A stretch of 64,000 nt of DNA, taken from Gonium pectorale. Taxonomy: Eukaryota; Chlorophyta; Chlorophyceae; Chlamydomonadales; Volvocaceae. The notes under the pieces are model-generated. The model was not told the DNA's origin. It saw only the letters and a list, made by a program, of their open reading frames with translations, and made no database searches. Made by a program: the position numbers and the translations under genes. The stretch is taken from the NCBI GenBank assembly GCA_001584585.1, contig LSYV01000006.1, positions 2,033,544-2,097,543 on the forward strand. Direction: 5' to 3'. Of this stretch, positions 12,251-24,100 are shown one piece after another; positions within the stretch are counted from its first letter, which is position 1; each line of letters begins with the position of its first letter.

Positions 12251-12589
12251 GGTTGCTCGTGTGCCAGGAAGGCAGAACCCCGCAGATCGCGACCACCAAG
12301 AAGTCGGAAACCCTCACTGAAAAGGTCGTGAACGACCTGCTCTATTGCGTGCGCAGTGATTTCGAGCGGAACGCCAGCAACAAACCGACACAGCTTCCAC
12401 GTACTCGTGTACTACTGCCGACGAGTTCGTCTCCGGCCTTCTGCTCAATGACTCTGTGCGCTCGTATGTATACATAAGTGTCATACCTCGATGCTCTTCT
12501 GTAATGCAACCGGGCCCTCGGATGAGCAGGCCTTGTCTCCTGTTTAGCGGGGGCACAGTGAGGAACTCTGCAATCCTCTTACGTCGACC
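12251..12589. promoter_or_regulatory. Bidirectional promoter region, GDI / FNBP4-like
   Basis: Only 339 bp separate the two divergent ATGs. The region contains a perfect 12-bp palindrome, TATGTATACATA, at 12465-12476. It is AT-rich in an otherwise GC-rich setting and could act as a TATA-like element for either direction. No other element is recognised. Confidence 0.6.
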
Positions 12590-15500
12590 ATGAAGCGCGG
12601 TAGCCATGTGTCCAAGAAGGCACGCCTGGAGGCCGATGAGCCTCCTTCCGACCCCATCGCCGCCGCGATGGAGGCCAAACGTAAGCGCTTGGAACTCCCT
12701 GCGTCGTGGGGCTGTACATGATGGTGCGCCCCCGTTCGCGCGCAGGGCTACGGCTACTGGAGGCCGCTCAGAGGGGCGGCAGCCCGGCGGCCTTTGACCC
12801 GCTGGCGTCGAGGCCCCCTCGCGTGGACAGCGCCCCAGGTCTGGGAGGAGGAGCTGTTGGCGTGAGGGGAAGTGACATAAGGTCATAATGTGCTGTGGAG
12901 TTTGAAGCCGCAGGCCAGGGGCACGCGGTGGAGTTGAGGGTGATTATGGGTTTGCGGATCAGGCTTTCGTGTCTTCGGGCACGCCTGCAATCCTGCTGGC
13001 TTACAACTGCCTTGCCGGAATCCTACCCCTTTTCCTCTGTGGCCCGGCCCCATGGAACCCCGCAGACATGAACGCCTCATCGGTGGAGGGCGGTGGAAGC
13101 GCCCCGCCGCTGTTCCCGATAGCGACCACCACCATCACCATCACGCGAGTGCCCCGGCAGCGGCCGCAGCCCGCCACAGCGGCCGCCGCCAGCAGCGACG
13201 GGCCCTCCGGCGCAGCAAGCCGCGTCGATGCCGCTGAGGCCGGCGCTGCGGACGCTGGGAGCTCGGGCGGCATGGGGGCGCTCCAATCCCTGCTAGGCTA
13301 CAGGTACGGCTGGGGATGGGGGCATTGCCATTGCGGCGAGGCCTGTCTTCCCTTACGGCTGCGGTATCGGAGTGTGGAGCGTAGGAAAAATGAGGCGCCT
13401 CATTGCTTGCTTGCCCCGTTGGCGCACTGCGCAGTAACGGCTGTGGAGCTTGCAGCTTGCTGATGCCTGGGTCAGGCGTAATCATGAGTCTTTTTCTTGG
13501 AGGGCGGGACGGTGCTGCGCGGTCCGACAGCCAGACGGCGATTTGAAGATGCCTCAATGTTGGCGTCGCTGCTGCCGCGCTACCCATTGTCGCTGTCTGC
13601 AGTGACGCTGAGGAGGAGTCGGAGGAAACGGATGAGGGTGGGGATACCGCTGGACGGCAGCAGCCGGCCGCGGCGTGGCGGGGGCCGTCTGACGCGTCAG
13701 CGGCGGACCGCTCTGCCGCTGCCGCCGAAGCCTCCGGCGGCCCCTCCACTGGAGGGGCTGAGACGGCCCAGACGGCTCCGGCTGACGGCGGCGAGGCAGC
13801 TGCCGCTGCACCTGGTGCGGCCAAGGCGTCCGCGGACGACATGGACACCGAGGTGCGGGTCTGGCTTCACGGCGAAAGCGGACTGAGGCGGCGCCCGTAA
13901 CCAGCACAGCGTGCGGTGCAGTATCGCGTTTGCACTCCAGGCCACAGCCGACCGGACCGTCCATGCCGTGAACCAATGTGTTGAAACGAAACAACGCATA
14001 CGACAATCGAAAGCGCGAAAGTGATGGTGTCGTTGTAGGACTCCGTAAATACCATTGTGCGTAACCCGTCCCGTCCCGTCCTGTCCTCCCCGCCCGCCTC
14101 GCAGCTGGCCAGCTTCATGCAGGAGCTGGAGGCCAACGGGCTGCTGGGGGAAACCGAAGCCGGGGAAGGGAAGGGCAGCGGCGACGGCGGCGCGGAGCAG
14201 CCAGCAGCCGACTCGGCAGCGGCGGAGGCGACGGCAGCGGCGGCCCCAGGATCAGCCCGTCCACCGCCGGCGGAGCCTGTCATCACCAGCCTGGATGATA
14301 GCAATGAGCGCGCTGATGCGCCGAATGGAAGCGGCGACGCCGAAGCCTCAGCCGTAGCGGCGGCAGCGGCTGACGACGTAGGGGCGGCAGCAGCGGGTGG
14401 GGAGGATCAGGCCGCGGAGCAGCGCATGCTGGGTTACCTGCAGCAGGCCCCCGAGTGGTGCAAATGCCTGGACACCGGAACCGACAAGATATACTTCTGG
14501 AACCTTGGTTCCGGGGAGGTGGCGTGGGAGCTGCCGCACGGCGTGGATCCTGACCTGCTGCTGCCCGCCGAGGGGGCGGAGCAGGCAGGGGCTCAAGCAG
14601 CCGCGGTGACGGAGGCCGCGGCGGCAGCGGGCGAGGTGCCGGCCGGCACGGCGACGGGGGCTGTTGCGGACAAGGGAGCGGAGGAGCTGGAGGCGGTGGG
14701 CCCGGCGGACGGGCGGGACGGCGAGCATGGCGACGCTGAAATGCGGGAGGCGGAGGAGCCGGCAGAGGGCAATGTTCCGGCCGCGCATGCTGGCGCAACA
14801 CCGGCACTGGTCCCGTCTGAAGGCCCTGGCAGCGCTGCGGCGGGAACGGCTCCTACTACGTCGGGCGTGAGGTCCGCCGCCGCTGGTGCCGATTCCCCCG
14901 GCTGTGCTGACGGGCCCCCTGCGCCCGACGGCGACCCAGGGGACATCGGCGCCGGGCGGGGGCTGCCCGTTGCAGGCGTCGCGGCTGAGGGCTCCAATAG
15001 GCGGGCCGGGGAGGCGCAGGCGGAAACGCAGCCAGACCCCCTGGCGGCCAATGCCGGTTGTCGGGGAACCGATGCAGCCATGGACGTGGATGGCGGGGCG
15101 GCAGCAGGCTGCGGGCCTGAGCTGGCAGGGGCGGGGTCGCGGGCAGCGGCGGCAGCGGCTGCCCCGGGCAGGGAGATGAAAGGCGCCGTTGCGGCCGGAG
15201 CCGGCAGTCTGGCTCTCCGTGTGTCAGCGCGCGACACCGGAACCGGTGGAGTCGCCGGAGGTGAAAGCGGCGGCGGCGAGGACGCGGAGCTGCTGCGAGC
15301 GCTGACAGCGCTGCTGCTGCGGCCGCCGCAGCCGCACATCTCCTCCGTCATGGCGGCCCTGGAGGCGGAGGTGGAGTCGGCGGCGCAGGCCTTCCTGCAG
15401 GTCAGCCACGTCAACGGGAGCTTGGCACATTAGGGCAGGAGCAATACCAGCACACCAGGATTTAGGGCTCTGCGTTGGCGTCGTCGCCGGGCGTGCGTGC

Positions 15501-18500
15501 CCTCAGGTCGCCCTCTCCCCCCGCTATTTGAGGACCGCTAGTTAGGGACAGCCATGTACGGCAGTTTCGCAGGCACAGGTTTCGTATGCATTTATACGAC
15601 CCATGTCAGCTCCAACGAAGGGGTGATACCGTTGGTTTTGCCCTCACTCGCACTCACGTTCGCTTCGTGCCCGCTGCCGCCTTCGCTGGCCCCTGCTTGC
15701 CTCAGGGCCTGCCGTCCCTAGTGCGCCTAGCGGTGGAGGCACAGGTCCGGGCGGCGGACTGGCGGCTGCTGTCCGCGCAGCAGGCGGCCGCCGCGGCCTC
15801 GGGGCAGCCGGCGGATGCGGTGTCGTGGGCCGCCCTGGAGCGACACACCGTCAGCCGGGTCAAGGCACTGCTTGAGTCGCTGCCCGCGGTGGGTGCAGGC
15901 ATGCCGGGGGCCGCGGGGAGAGGCGCGGGTACGGCAGCTCGCGCACATCGCGTTCTGTCAGTATCGTCTCGGGGGCTACGTGTTTGATCTGATGTGTTTA
16001 ATGTGCTTGTCAGCCGCGGTGGCCCCGACGCTGTCAGCCCCGTTCGTAATGATTACCAGCACTAGGGCTGGGACGGAGTTTACGACCACAGTAAGTGTGT
16101 GGCGTCATCTCTGTGTGGGCCTGGCTTATCTGCCAAGGCAGGCAAGTGCTTGTGGAACGAGGCGAGCCGACGACGGCGACTTGCGGAGGTGGCTCTCGCG
16201 GGGTGCTGACCCGTGCCTGACCCTCGCCTGGCATACGCAGGCGGCTGCCGAGGCAAGGTGGCTGTCCGCGCACGGCCCATCGACGACAATACCGGCGGTC
16301 CCGGCGGCAGCGGCGGCGGCGGCAGCGGGGTCTTCACGGCAAGCCGCCCAAACAGCGTCCCATGGTGCGGCCGCCTCGCAGCGGTGCGACGGCGCTGACC
16401 AGCAAGGCCGAGCGCCGCGCGGCGGTGGAGGTGACGGCGCAGAGGCGGAGGCGGCCCCGCGGGCGTCCGCCTCCGGGGACGAGCCGGCCGCTGCCGCGGA
16501 TGCCCTACCGCCAGCCGGGTGCCCTGTCGACGACGGGGCGGCAGCACCTGGGGCAGAACCGCAGGGCGCGGCCGCAGCTGGGGCTGGGGAAGGACTCGGG
16601 CTGGGCCAACCGTGTGAGGAAGATGTTGAGGAAGGGGAGCTGCCGGAAACGGCGGGGCCACAGCAGGCGCACGCTGAGGGACCGCCCGCATCAGCGACGG
16701 GCACCAGCTCCACCGCGGCAGCAGCGGCCGGCTCGTACGACTGGGCCGCCCACGCGCTCCGGAGCCAGGGCACCGCGGCTGCTGCTGGCCCCGGCGGCGC
16801 GCATCAGCCAACATCAACAGGCCTTGGAACGGGAGAGGAACCGCCGCCGCTGCCACCGCTCCCACCCACCGACGCCGACGGCTCACCCCGGCCACCGCCG
16901 TCGCCGCCACCACCAGAGCCGCCGCTGCCGCCACTGCCGCCAGGCGACGTGGCGCCGCTGCCTTTGCCGCCAGCTGGCGCGGCGCACAAGGGCGGGGCTG
17001 CCCCTCCGGACTCGGCGGACGGCGGCGACGATGTCGAGGACATGGTGATTGAGGACGACGACGAGGACGGCGGCGCCGCCGCGTCTGGCTCCGCGCCGCC
17101 ACCACCGCTGCCGTCAGCGCCGCCTCCTCCGCCGCCGCCGCCCGAAGAAGGCCTCCCGCCTCTGCCGCCCGGGTTCGAGGCGACGGCGGCGGCCGCGGCG
17201 TACGGTGCCAACGCGTACGACGCTTACATGTCGCACATGTACGGATACGCGTACGGCATGGCGCCGCCGCCGGCAAGCACCCCAGCCGGGTACCAGGCGC
17301 TCATGTTCGCCAACTCTTATCTGGGGCACGTCGCCGCCGTGGCCCCGGGGCCGGCCCTGGCCGTGGCGCCCGCCGTCGCCGCAGCCGCCGCTGGCTACGA
17401 CATCGCGTACGACGCCATGGCGGCAGCAGCGGCGGTGCCTGACGCTTCTGCCGATGCAATGGCGGCGCCGTTAGCGGCAGCGGCGACAGCGGCACCCAAG
17501 CCGAAGCGCAAGGAGTACAGGGCGGAACCTGTCCGCAACCCGGTGGCGGCGGCGGGCGGTTACATCCCGGGCGACGAAGACACGCCCGAGCCGCCGCCGC
17601 TGCGCATCAGCGCATCCCCCACGCCGCCGCCCCTGGACCTCTTGTCCACACACCCGCTACCACCCAGGGAGTCGTCAGTCGCCCCCTCGGCGGCTGCCGC
17701 GGACGCGGCGGCGGCGGCGGCCGCCGCTGCAAAGCGCAAGGCTGCCGCGGCGGCGGTCGCGGCGGCTGGCGGCGGCGCCAAGCGCAGCAAGGGCCTGGGC
17801 GGGCGCGTGGGCGCCATGGTCCAGCAGTGGAGCGCGGTGCAGCGGAAGCTGGAGGAGGAAGAGGAGGAGAACGCGCGCAAGGTGTGGCCCGGCTGGCGGG
17901 GAGGGGAGCACAATCGCGTCGCCTTACGGCCATGCTACCTGAGCGCAAACACGCCTGAATTTACGTCGGTCGGTGGTCGGTGGTCAGTGCCCGGTGGGAC
18001 CTGTGCCGGACTCTTCAACCGCTGTCAAACCTGTCATGCATTGGGCTAGTGCGTTGAAGGAGTGTGATGGAACGATGAGAGCAGCATCCCGACGAACGTT
18101 TCCCCGCTCCCCCGCTCCCCAACGTCGCGCAGGCCGCGGATGCGGAGGACCCAGACATCCAGGAGCGCAAGCGGCAGGCAGAGCTGGAGCGGTGGAAGTG
18201 GGAGCAGCAAGTCACGGGGGCGGCGCAGGCCAACGCAAATTTCGCGGTGGGGCGCCCGTCAGCGCAGCGCGCGTCCCACGGCGACGGCGCGTGCACCGCA
18301 CCTACGGAGGTGGACCTGTCTTGACGGTGTGGACTTGAGTTTGCACCTCTCCGCCGAGCCGGGGGCACGGGCCGTCTCCCCCAACTATCAGTCGCCTCAC
18401 GGAGGTCGTAGTTCGTCCTGCCAACCGGATTCCGTGCCGCGCTTGATCTTCCCTGCGCCCCGCGCCAAACCGTTCCTCCGCCCCACGCATGACCTGCCCG

Positions 18501-19690
18501 CCTGCAGCCGCTGGGCGACTGGCGATCACGCTTCCCCAAGGCGGCGACCCAGGGCGAGGGCACCGGGGGCGGCGGCCCCAGCGCTGCCACTGCTGACGGC
18601 GCTGCGGCCAAGAAGGAAAAGAAAGATAAAAAGTTGAAGAAAGATAAAAAGGAGAAGAAAGATAAAAAGGACAAGACGGCGGCGACTGCGTTGCCGGCGG
18701 CGACGGCAGCGACGGTTGCGGCGGCGGCGCAGCCGGCGGTGCTGAACTTCAAGACGCGACCCGACCTGGACGCGCTCTCTGCTGGTCTGCCAGCCGGATG
18801 GAGGGCGATGTGGGACAAGGGCAGCGGCGACGTGTATTACGGAAACCTGACCACGAAGGTACGCGCAAGGCGCAGGGCTGCATCCACCCCCAAGGGTCGG
18901 GAGGGCGAGATGCGGGCGGCGTCTGGCGTGTTCCGGTCCTAGCGTCCTGAAACCGGATGAAGCGCTAGAGCCTATGCCGATGGCTTCTCCGGTGCTTTGG
19001 CTCTGCGTGGCGGCCTTGATGCGCAATCGTCACACTGCAAAGTGCGGAAGTAGGAGCGTGGGTAGACGGCAACGACGACAGTTGGCGCTGCCAACGATTC
19101 GTTGTGGTTTGTTGCCCAACGCCCAGCGGTGACGGGAGTCGCACGCCGTGCGCGCGGACCCCGTCTCCATCGCATCTTTGCATCGCCCTGCTGTCTTCGT
19201 GCGTCGTGCCCGGGACTTATAAACTCTGCCAGCAGCGCCGGCCCGTGGCGTCCGATCCCGGCCGGACAGCTTCCCTGGTGCTTGAAGAGAGGGCAGCCCC
19301 GCAGGTAAGTTGGTATGACGGTGAGTTTCCTGGCAGTTTATTGCTTCGTATGGCATTAGCTGGTCATTCAGCTGGACTTCATAAGCTGGGTTTGTCGCTG
19401 CTGTTGTAAGCCACTCTTTGCCCTTCCCAACATGTTTGAAGCCTCTTCATTTCAGGATTCCAGGCGCTCCGACAGGGACCACCGTCATGCAAGGATGCTC
19501 TTGGCCGGAGTCAAAACGGCAAAGGGCATTGTCTTTACAGCAAATCCTTCCTGTTCATGCCTCGTTCACCCTCTCACTCGGGCACTCCTCCAAGCTTCCG
19601 TCTCACGGCGCTCCTTTCCCCTTCCCCTTCGGTTGCTCCGTCGCCGTGCTTGGGCGCCTCCAGGAGACGCGCTGGATTCGACCCACGTGA
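12590..19690 (+). CDS. FNBP4-like protein with two WW domains (10 exons, 1,427 aa)
   Basis: Exons: 12590-12680, 12746-12838, 13066-13303, 13603-13852, 14105-15400, 15706-15888, 16241-17881, 18133-18246, 18508-18858, 19664-19690, all in phase. WW domain 1 lies at about residues 338-372 (PEWCKCLDTGTDKIYFWNLG...VAWELP). WW domain 2 is the extreme C terminus (LPAGWRAMWDKGSGDVYYGN then ETRWIRPT-stop), its last eight residues coming from a 27-nt final exon. Between them are Ala/Gly-rich spacers, a proline-rich segment (about 917-1027), an acidic stretch, a basic KRK cluster, and the ERWKWEQQ...NANF...LGDWRSRF block. This block directly before a C-terminal WW is the signature of plant and animal formin-binding protein 4 relatives. 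WW domains bind proline-rich ligands; family members are largely nuclear. The function here is inferred only from family. A Lys tract precedes WW2. Confidence 0.88.
18610..18676 (+). repeat. AT-rich Lys/Asp coding microrepeat
   Basis: Within exon 9 of the FNBP4-like gene the motif AAGAAAGATAAAAAG occurs about three times in tandem, encoding a KKDKK-type tract. It uses AAA and GAT codons that are scarce in the surrounding G/C3-rich exons. Confidence 0.75.
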
Positions 19691-20097
19691 CTCAAGCTCT
19701 GTGCCGGGCAGACGCCTTCCGTGCCTCCAAGGAAGAAAGCGCGCATGCACTTACGGGCCCGCGCAGCGTCCGCTCAGCGGGATGCTGCTGCGCGTAGAGT
19801 CAGGATGGGCCGGTTTATTGACGCGAGGAGAGATCAGCAAGGCTGTTGTGGTAGATGGCAGGGTTGAATGCATCTAGTCAGATCGGGAGGGAGGCCAGAG
19901 GTGATGTACTGCTGAGTTCACTGGGCACATGGAAAGATGGGTGCCTACATGGGCCATCTTGTGCAATGATCATGCGTTGCCGTCGCGTCCCGGAATGGTG
20001 TCCTTGTATTTACCGCATGGATTGAGCCTAATCCTCTTTGGAACGGTTTGACTGCTGACGCGGGCTGCTCAAGAGAGTTTGACGTACACTGTGCGCA

Positions 20098-20102
20098 TGT
20101 AA
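20098..20102 (+). terminator. Candidate polyadenylation signal of FNBP4-like gene
   Basis: TGTAA lies about 410 nt past the stop at 19690. An earlier TGTAA at 19405 falls inside the last intron of the model. Confidence 0.5.
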
Positions 20103-20135
20103 ACCTTTGATTCTTGCGTGTGCAGCATGATGAAC

Positions 20136-20140
20136 TTACA
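20136..20140 (-). terminator. Candidate polyadenylation signal of proline-rich membrane protein gene
   Basis: Minus-strand TGTAA lies about 1 kb beyond the stop at 21147 and 33 bp from the opposite-strand signal of the convergent neighbour. The sequence CCGT|GTAAGT also looks like a splice donor, so a 3' UTR intron is possible. The 19691-21146 interval otherwise shows no supported gene. Confidence 0.4.
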
Positions 20141-21146
20141 CGGGATGCAATTTCTCCAACTCCACCCAACGATGCGTCTGGTGACGCCAGGGCAACAATG
20201 CCCTGGGACTTGCCCTTGGCAGCAGAAGTAATCCGAGCCATGAACCCGCCATGGCCGGTGGTGCCACGGCTTGCATGAGACCCATCAGCATGGGCTCCGA
20301 TCGCGCACAGCCACAAACACCAAATATAATAGCCAAGTGAGGCCATGCATCCCCTTGATTGCGTGCGCCACGCCACGCCAAAAATAACAGGCGAACCAGC
20401 TACCCCGTGGGTGAGCCCGCCGCACACAAATTCGTCGTACACAAATTCGTCATGCATCGAAGTAAGGAGGGCATCCGCGACTGGAAACGCAGTATTCCGC
20501 CGTCCGAGGACATGGATGCATAGATCAGACATGCTGAGGCGCCGGCTGTTGCTGGCCCCGACGCCCCCCGTCCCCAAACCCCAACCCAGCACCGCCGTGC
20601 GTCACGCGAAAACCCCCACAATCCACATGCCCACTGTCAAATGGTCGCGGCTCCCCAGTCAAAGCCCCAGGAGGGGCACCGAGGCGACTTTGCCTCAAGG
20701 TCGCGGTCAGGATGGGCACGATGGAGCTAGGACAGATCAATCAACAGACGCAATGAGCAATAGCAAGGTATGTTGCTAAAAGTGCCAGCACGGGGCAGTG
20801 CACTCGACACCATCTCGGGAGGGTGCACGCCTCCCATGCGGCTCCCAGGATTAGTGTCGTTGGTACATCAATCAATGTGGCAATGGGCCACCCGGCCTAC
20901 ACGCTTCCGTGGAGGCACGCTTGCCCCTAGTTGCGGCGCGCTTAGATGGCACCAACTCTCATCGATTTGCCATGGCCGAAACGGGTTGGCACCAGTGGCG
21001 CACAGGCGAGCTTGCTATTACCACCGCCCAGCCCAGGCCCAGGTCAACCGGCCAGGCCAACCACGTGGCCGAAAACCGAGCCAGCTCGGCCCAAGGCGCG
21101 CAGCACTCGAACAGCTCAACCGGAAACGGCAGCGGAGTGCAAGCAT

Positions 21147-24100
21147 TTATCCGTACACGTTTGTCCTGGCGTTGGAGCTGAGGCCGTACTGTGTGACGTA
21201 CGGCGAGGCAATGACGTTGGTGGGCACGATGTGCGCATACTTCCGGGCCCACGCAAAGTCGTCCATCACCACCACCTTGGTCATCTGCGGGCGAGGCAGG
21301 GCCAAAGCCAGGTAGGGGGCCAGTGAGCCGTGAAGAAGAACAGCACGGGTAGAGCGTCATGACCTTTTAGCAGGGCTTGCATCGCGGCATATCGTACTCT
21401 CCGATGTACAGGGTAGTACAACCTTCTCAGGCACCGTGAAACGGGGGCCAAGCGATACAATCAACAGGAGCCGTCTACCCACCCGTCCACGGCGGCTGTA
21501 GAGAATGCCCATGATGACCAGGCCGATGAGGATAAGGCCTCCCAGGATGATGCCGATAATGGCGCCCACCGCATCGGCGCCGCACAGCACGCCCAGCACG
21601 GGCTTGGGGCAGCGCTTGGAGCCGGCGGGGATGAGCTCAATCACGCCAGGACCCTGCAACAGGACCTGCAAGCAGGAAAGCAAGCAGTGGGCAGCCATGC
21701 AAAGCGGGTGAGGCAAACGCACGAGAGCGCATAAGGTACATGGGTTTGAGTGAGGAGCTGTGCTAGGCTGGTGCACGCGCGCAGGACCGATAACTTGCAC
21801 TTTCCGGGGTTCGACGGCGTTCACCCGGGGTCAACGCTAACACCCCAGGCCCCACGTGGATGTGTATCCTTGCTGCCCCGGGTCGTCAAGGTGTGTAAGG
21901 AGTGCACTGCTCCGCAGCGATTGGAAGTCCGCCGGCACCTACTCAGGCGCCTCCATCGCCAGGTGCCTCCTCTCTGCCAGGTTTGGCCCTTTCCCCCCAC
22001 AGCGTCCAGCATCCCAGGCATTGCGATGCGCTTTCCCCACGCTTTGCGCACGCCAACGGCTACGAACCCCTGCTTCACCCTGCGCCTGAGCGCCACCCAC
22101 CTGAGTAGGAGACACGCCCAGCGAGGTAGCGATGACGCCGCCCAGTCTGCTGTCCAGCACCGTCACGGTCTGCTTGGCCGAGTCGGCAGGGTTGCGGATA
22201 ATGTAGCGCACCGTGCTGGACTGGGTCACGTTGCCGGATGCCGGGTTGATCACCTGGCGAGGAGGCAGGGGAGCGAGGGCAGCGGTTCAGGACACAGCTG
22301 GGAGAGCACTCCAGGCGGACAGCAGCTGAACTGCCGCTGGCCACAAGAGACCGCCTTTTTCGGGCGCACATCCGGCAGTGCCAGCTGGAAGACAGCAGAG
22401 CCCGTTCCCAGCGCGCGGCTGGTCCCACGTCCTCCCCCACCAACCCCTACGCTCGTGGCCTCCTAACCCGCCCGTTTGCGCACCTGCCAGTTGAGCAGCG
22501 AGATACTCTTCTGGAAGAGCTGCAGCACCAGCTGCGCGTTATTGGTCTGGTTGTCCATCAGGATCATCACCGCCATGGGCGACGCGGTCGACGGCACCAC
22601 CTGCTGGGCCGCACGCCGGGCGGCCACCGCGACCGCGGCCGCTGCCGCCTGGTCGTCGGCGGGGTGCCCCAGGTGCCAGAACCACTGCTGGGGCTGCGGC
22701 CGCTCAGCGCCCAGCCGCCGCCGGCCGCTGGAGGAGGAGGCACTGGGAAAGAAGGGCACCCGCAGCATGGACCCCGGGGCGCCGTCCTTCACGCACTCGG
22801 CGGTCACATAGGTGCAGTTCGGCAGGGACAGGGCGTTGCATAGGGTGGCCTCCATGGCAATCTCCAGCTCGGTCGTACACCCAACGGGCGGGTTGTTGGG
22901 TACGAGGTTGTAGACCGAGGTGAGGTACTGGGTGTCGATGGACGCGTCCACGTCGGCGGTAGGGATGGAGAGGTCAGAGGCGATGGCGGATTCCAGGTTG
23001 TTGAGGGTGGCCTCGGTGGGGATGATGGGTGCCGCGTAGCGGATGCGAAGCTGGTAGCGCTGCGGGATCTCGTACAGGACAGGGCCGGGGCTGGGGGGCC
23101 GGAACGGCGGCGGCGGAGGGGATGGCGGGGGGCTGTCGAGGGCCCCTACAGGCCGGGGAGCGGGGGGCGGGGGCGGAGTCGGCGGTGGTGGAGGGGGCGA
23201 TGGTGGCGGGGGCGAGGCGGGCGGGGGAGAGGGCGGTGGTGGAGGAGCGGGTGGTGGAGACGGCTGGTTACCGGGAGCCCTGGGGACAGGCGGCAGCGGC
23301 GGGATGCGCGGCTGAGGTGGGAAGGGTGGGAAGGGAGGCAGCGGCGGGTTGCGCGGGAAACGAGGCGGCGGTGAAACACCAGTGGCATTGCTGGGCGGTG
23401 GAGGCAGGCTAGTGATGTTCCCTGGCGGTGGTGGCGAAGGTGGCGGTGCTGGTGGGTCGGGCGGCGGCGAAGGTGGCAGCGGCGGCGACGGCGGGGACGG
23501 AGGCGACGGCGGTGGGGAGGGCGGTTCCGGGGCGGCGAGGGCGGGAGGCTCGTCCCTGGTGGGAACGGTGGCTGCGGAGGCGGCCTGGGTGGCGAGGGGG
23601 CGACGGCGGTGGCGCAGGAGGCGACGGCGGGGACGGCGGCGGTGGTGAGGGCGATGGCGGATCAGGAGGCGAAGGAGGCGGCGACGGCGGCGATGGGGGA
23701 TCTGGAGGGGGAGATGGCGGAAACGGGGGTAGGATCGTGCCCGGCGTGTAGGGCGGGCGCGGTGGGGGCGCCGGTGGCCTGGGCGGCGACGGCGGCGGGG
23801 CTGGCGGCAGTGGGGGCGAGGGCGGATCAGGAGGTGAAGGGGGCGGCGACGGCGGCGATGGAGGGTCCGGCGGCGGCGACGGAGGAAGGATGGTTCCCCG
23901 GCGGCCACGGCGGTCGAGGTGGTGGCGATGGCGGTGCCGGCGGCAGCGGCGGTGAAGGAGGTGGTGAGGGTGGCGGAGGNNNNNNNNNNNNNNNNNNNNN
24001 NNNNNNNNNNNNNNNNNNNNNNNNNNNNNNNNNNNNNNNNNNNNNNNNNNNNNNNNNNNNNNNNNNNNNNNNNNNNNNNNNNNNNNNNNNNNNNNNNNNN

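Noticed and set aside
14593..15414. Long minus-strand frame inside the FNBP4-like gene
   Set aside because: Antisense shadow of Ala/Gly-rich exon 5, which has phase-matched splice sites and a WW domain.
19240..19310. Exon-like segment ending CAG|GTAAGTTGG
   Set aside because: The donor is excellent, but no phase gives a WW-domain continuation from exon 9, and skipping it gives the expected C terminus. An alternative exon is possible but unsupported.
19405..19409. TGTAA as 3' end of the FNBP4-like gene
   Set aside because: It falls within the last intron once the 27-nt terminal exon at 19664-19690 is recognised.
19945..20592. 216-codon minus-strand open frame
   Set aside because: No coding bias or recognised domain. 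It overlaps the expected 3' UTR of the membrane-protein gene and contains its TGTAA.
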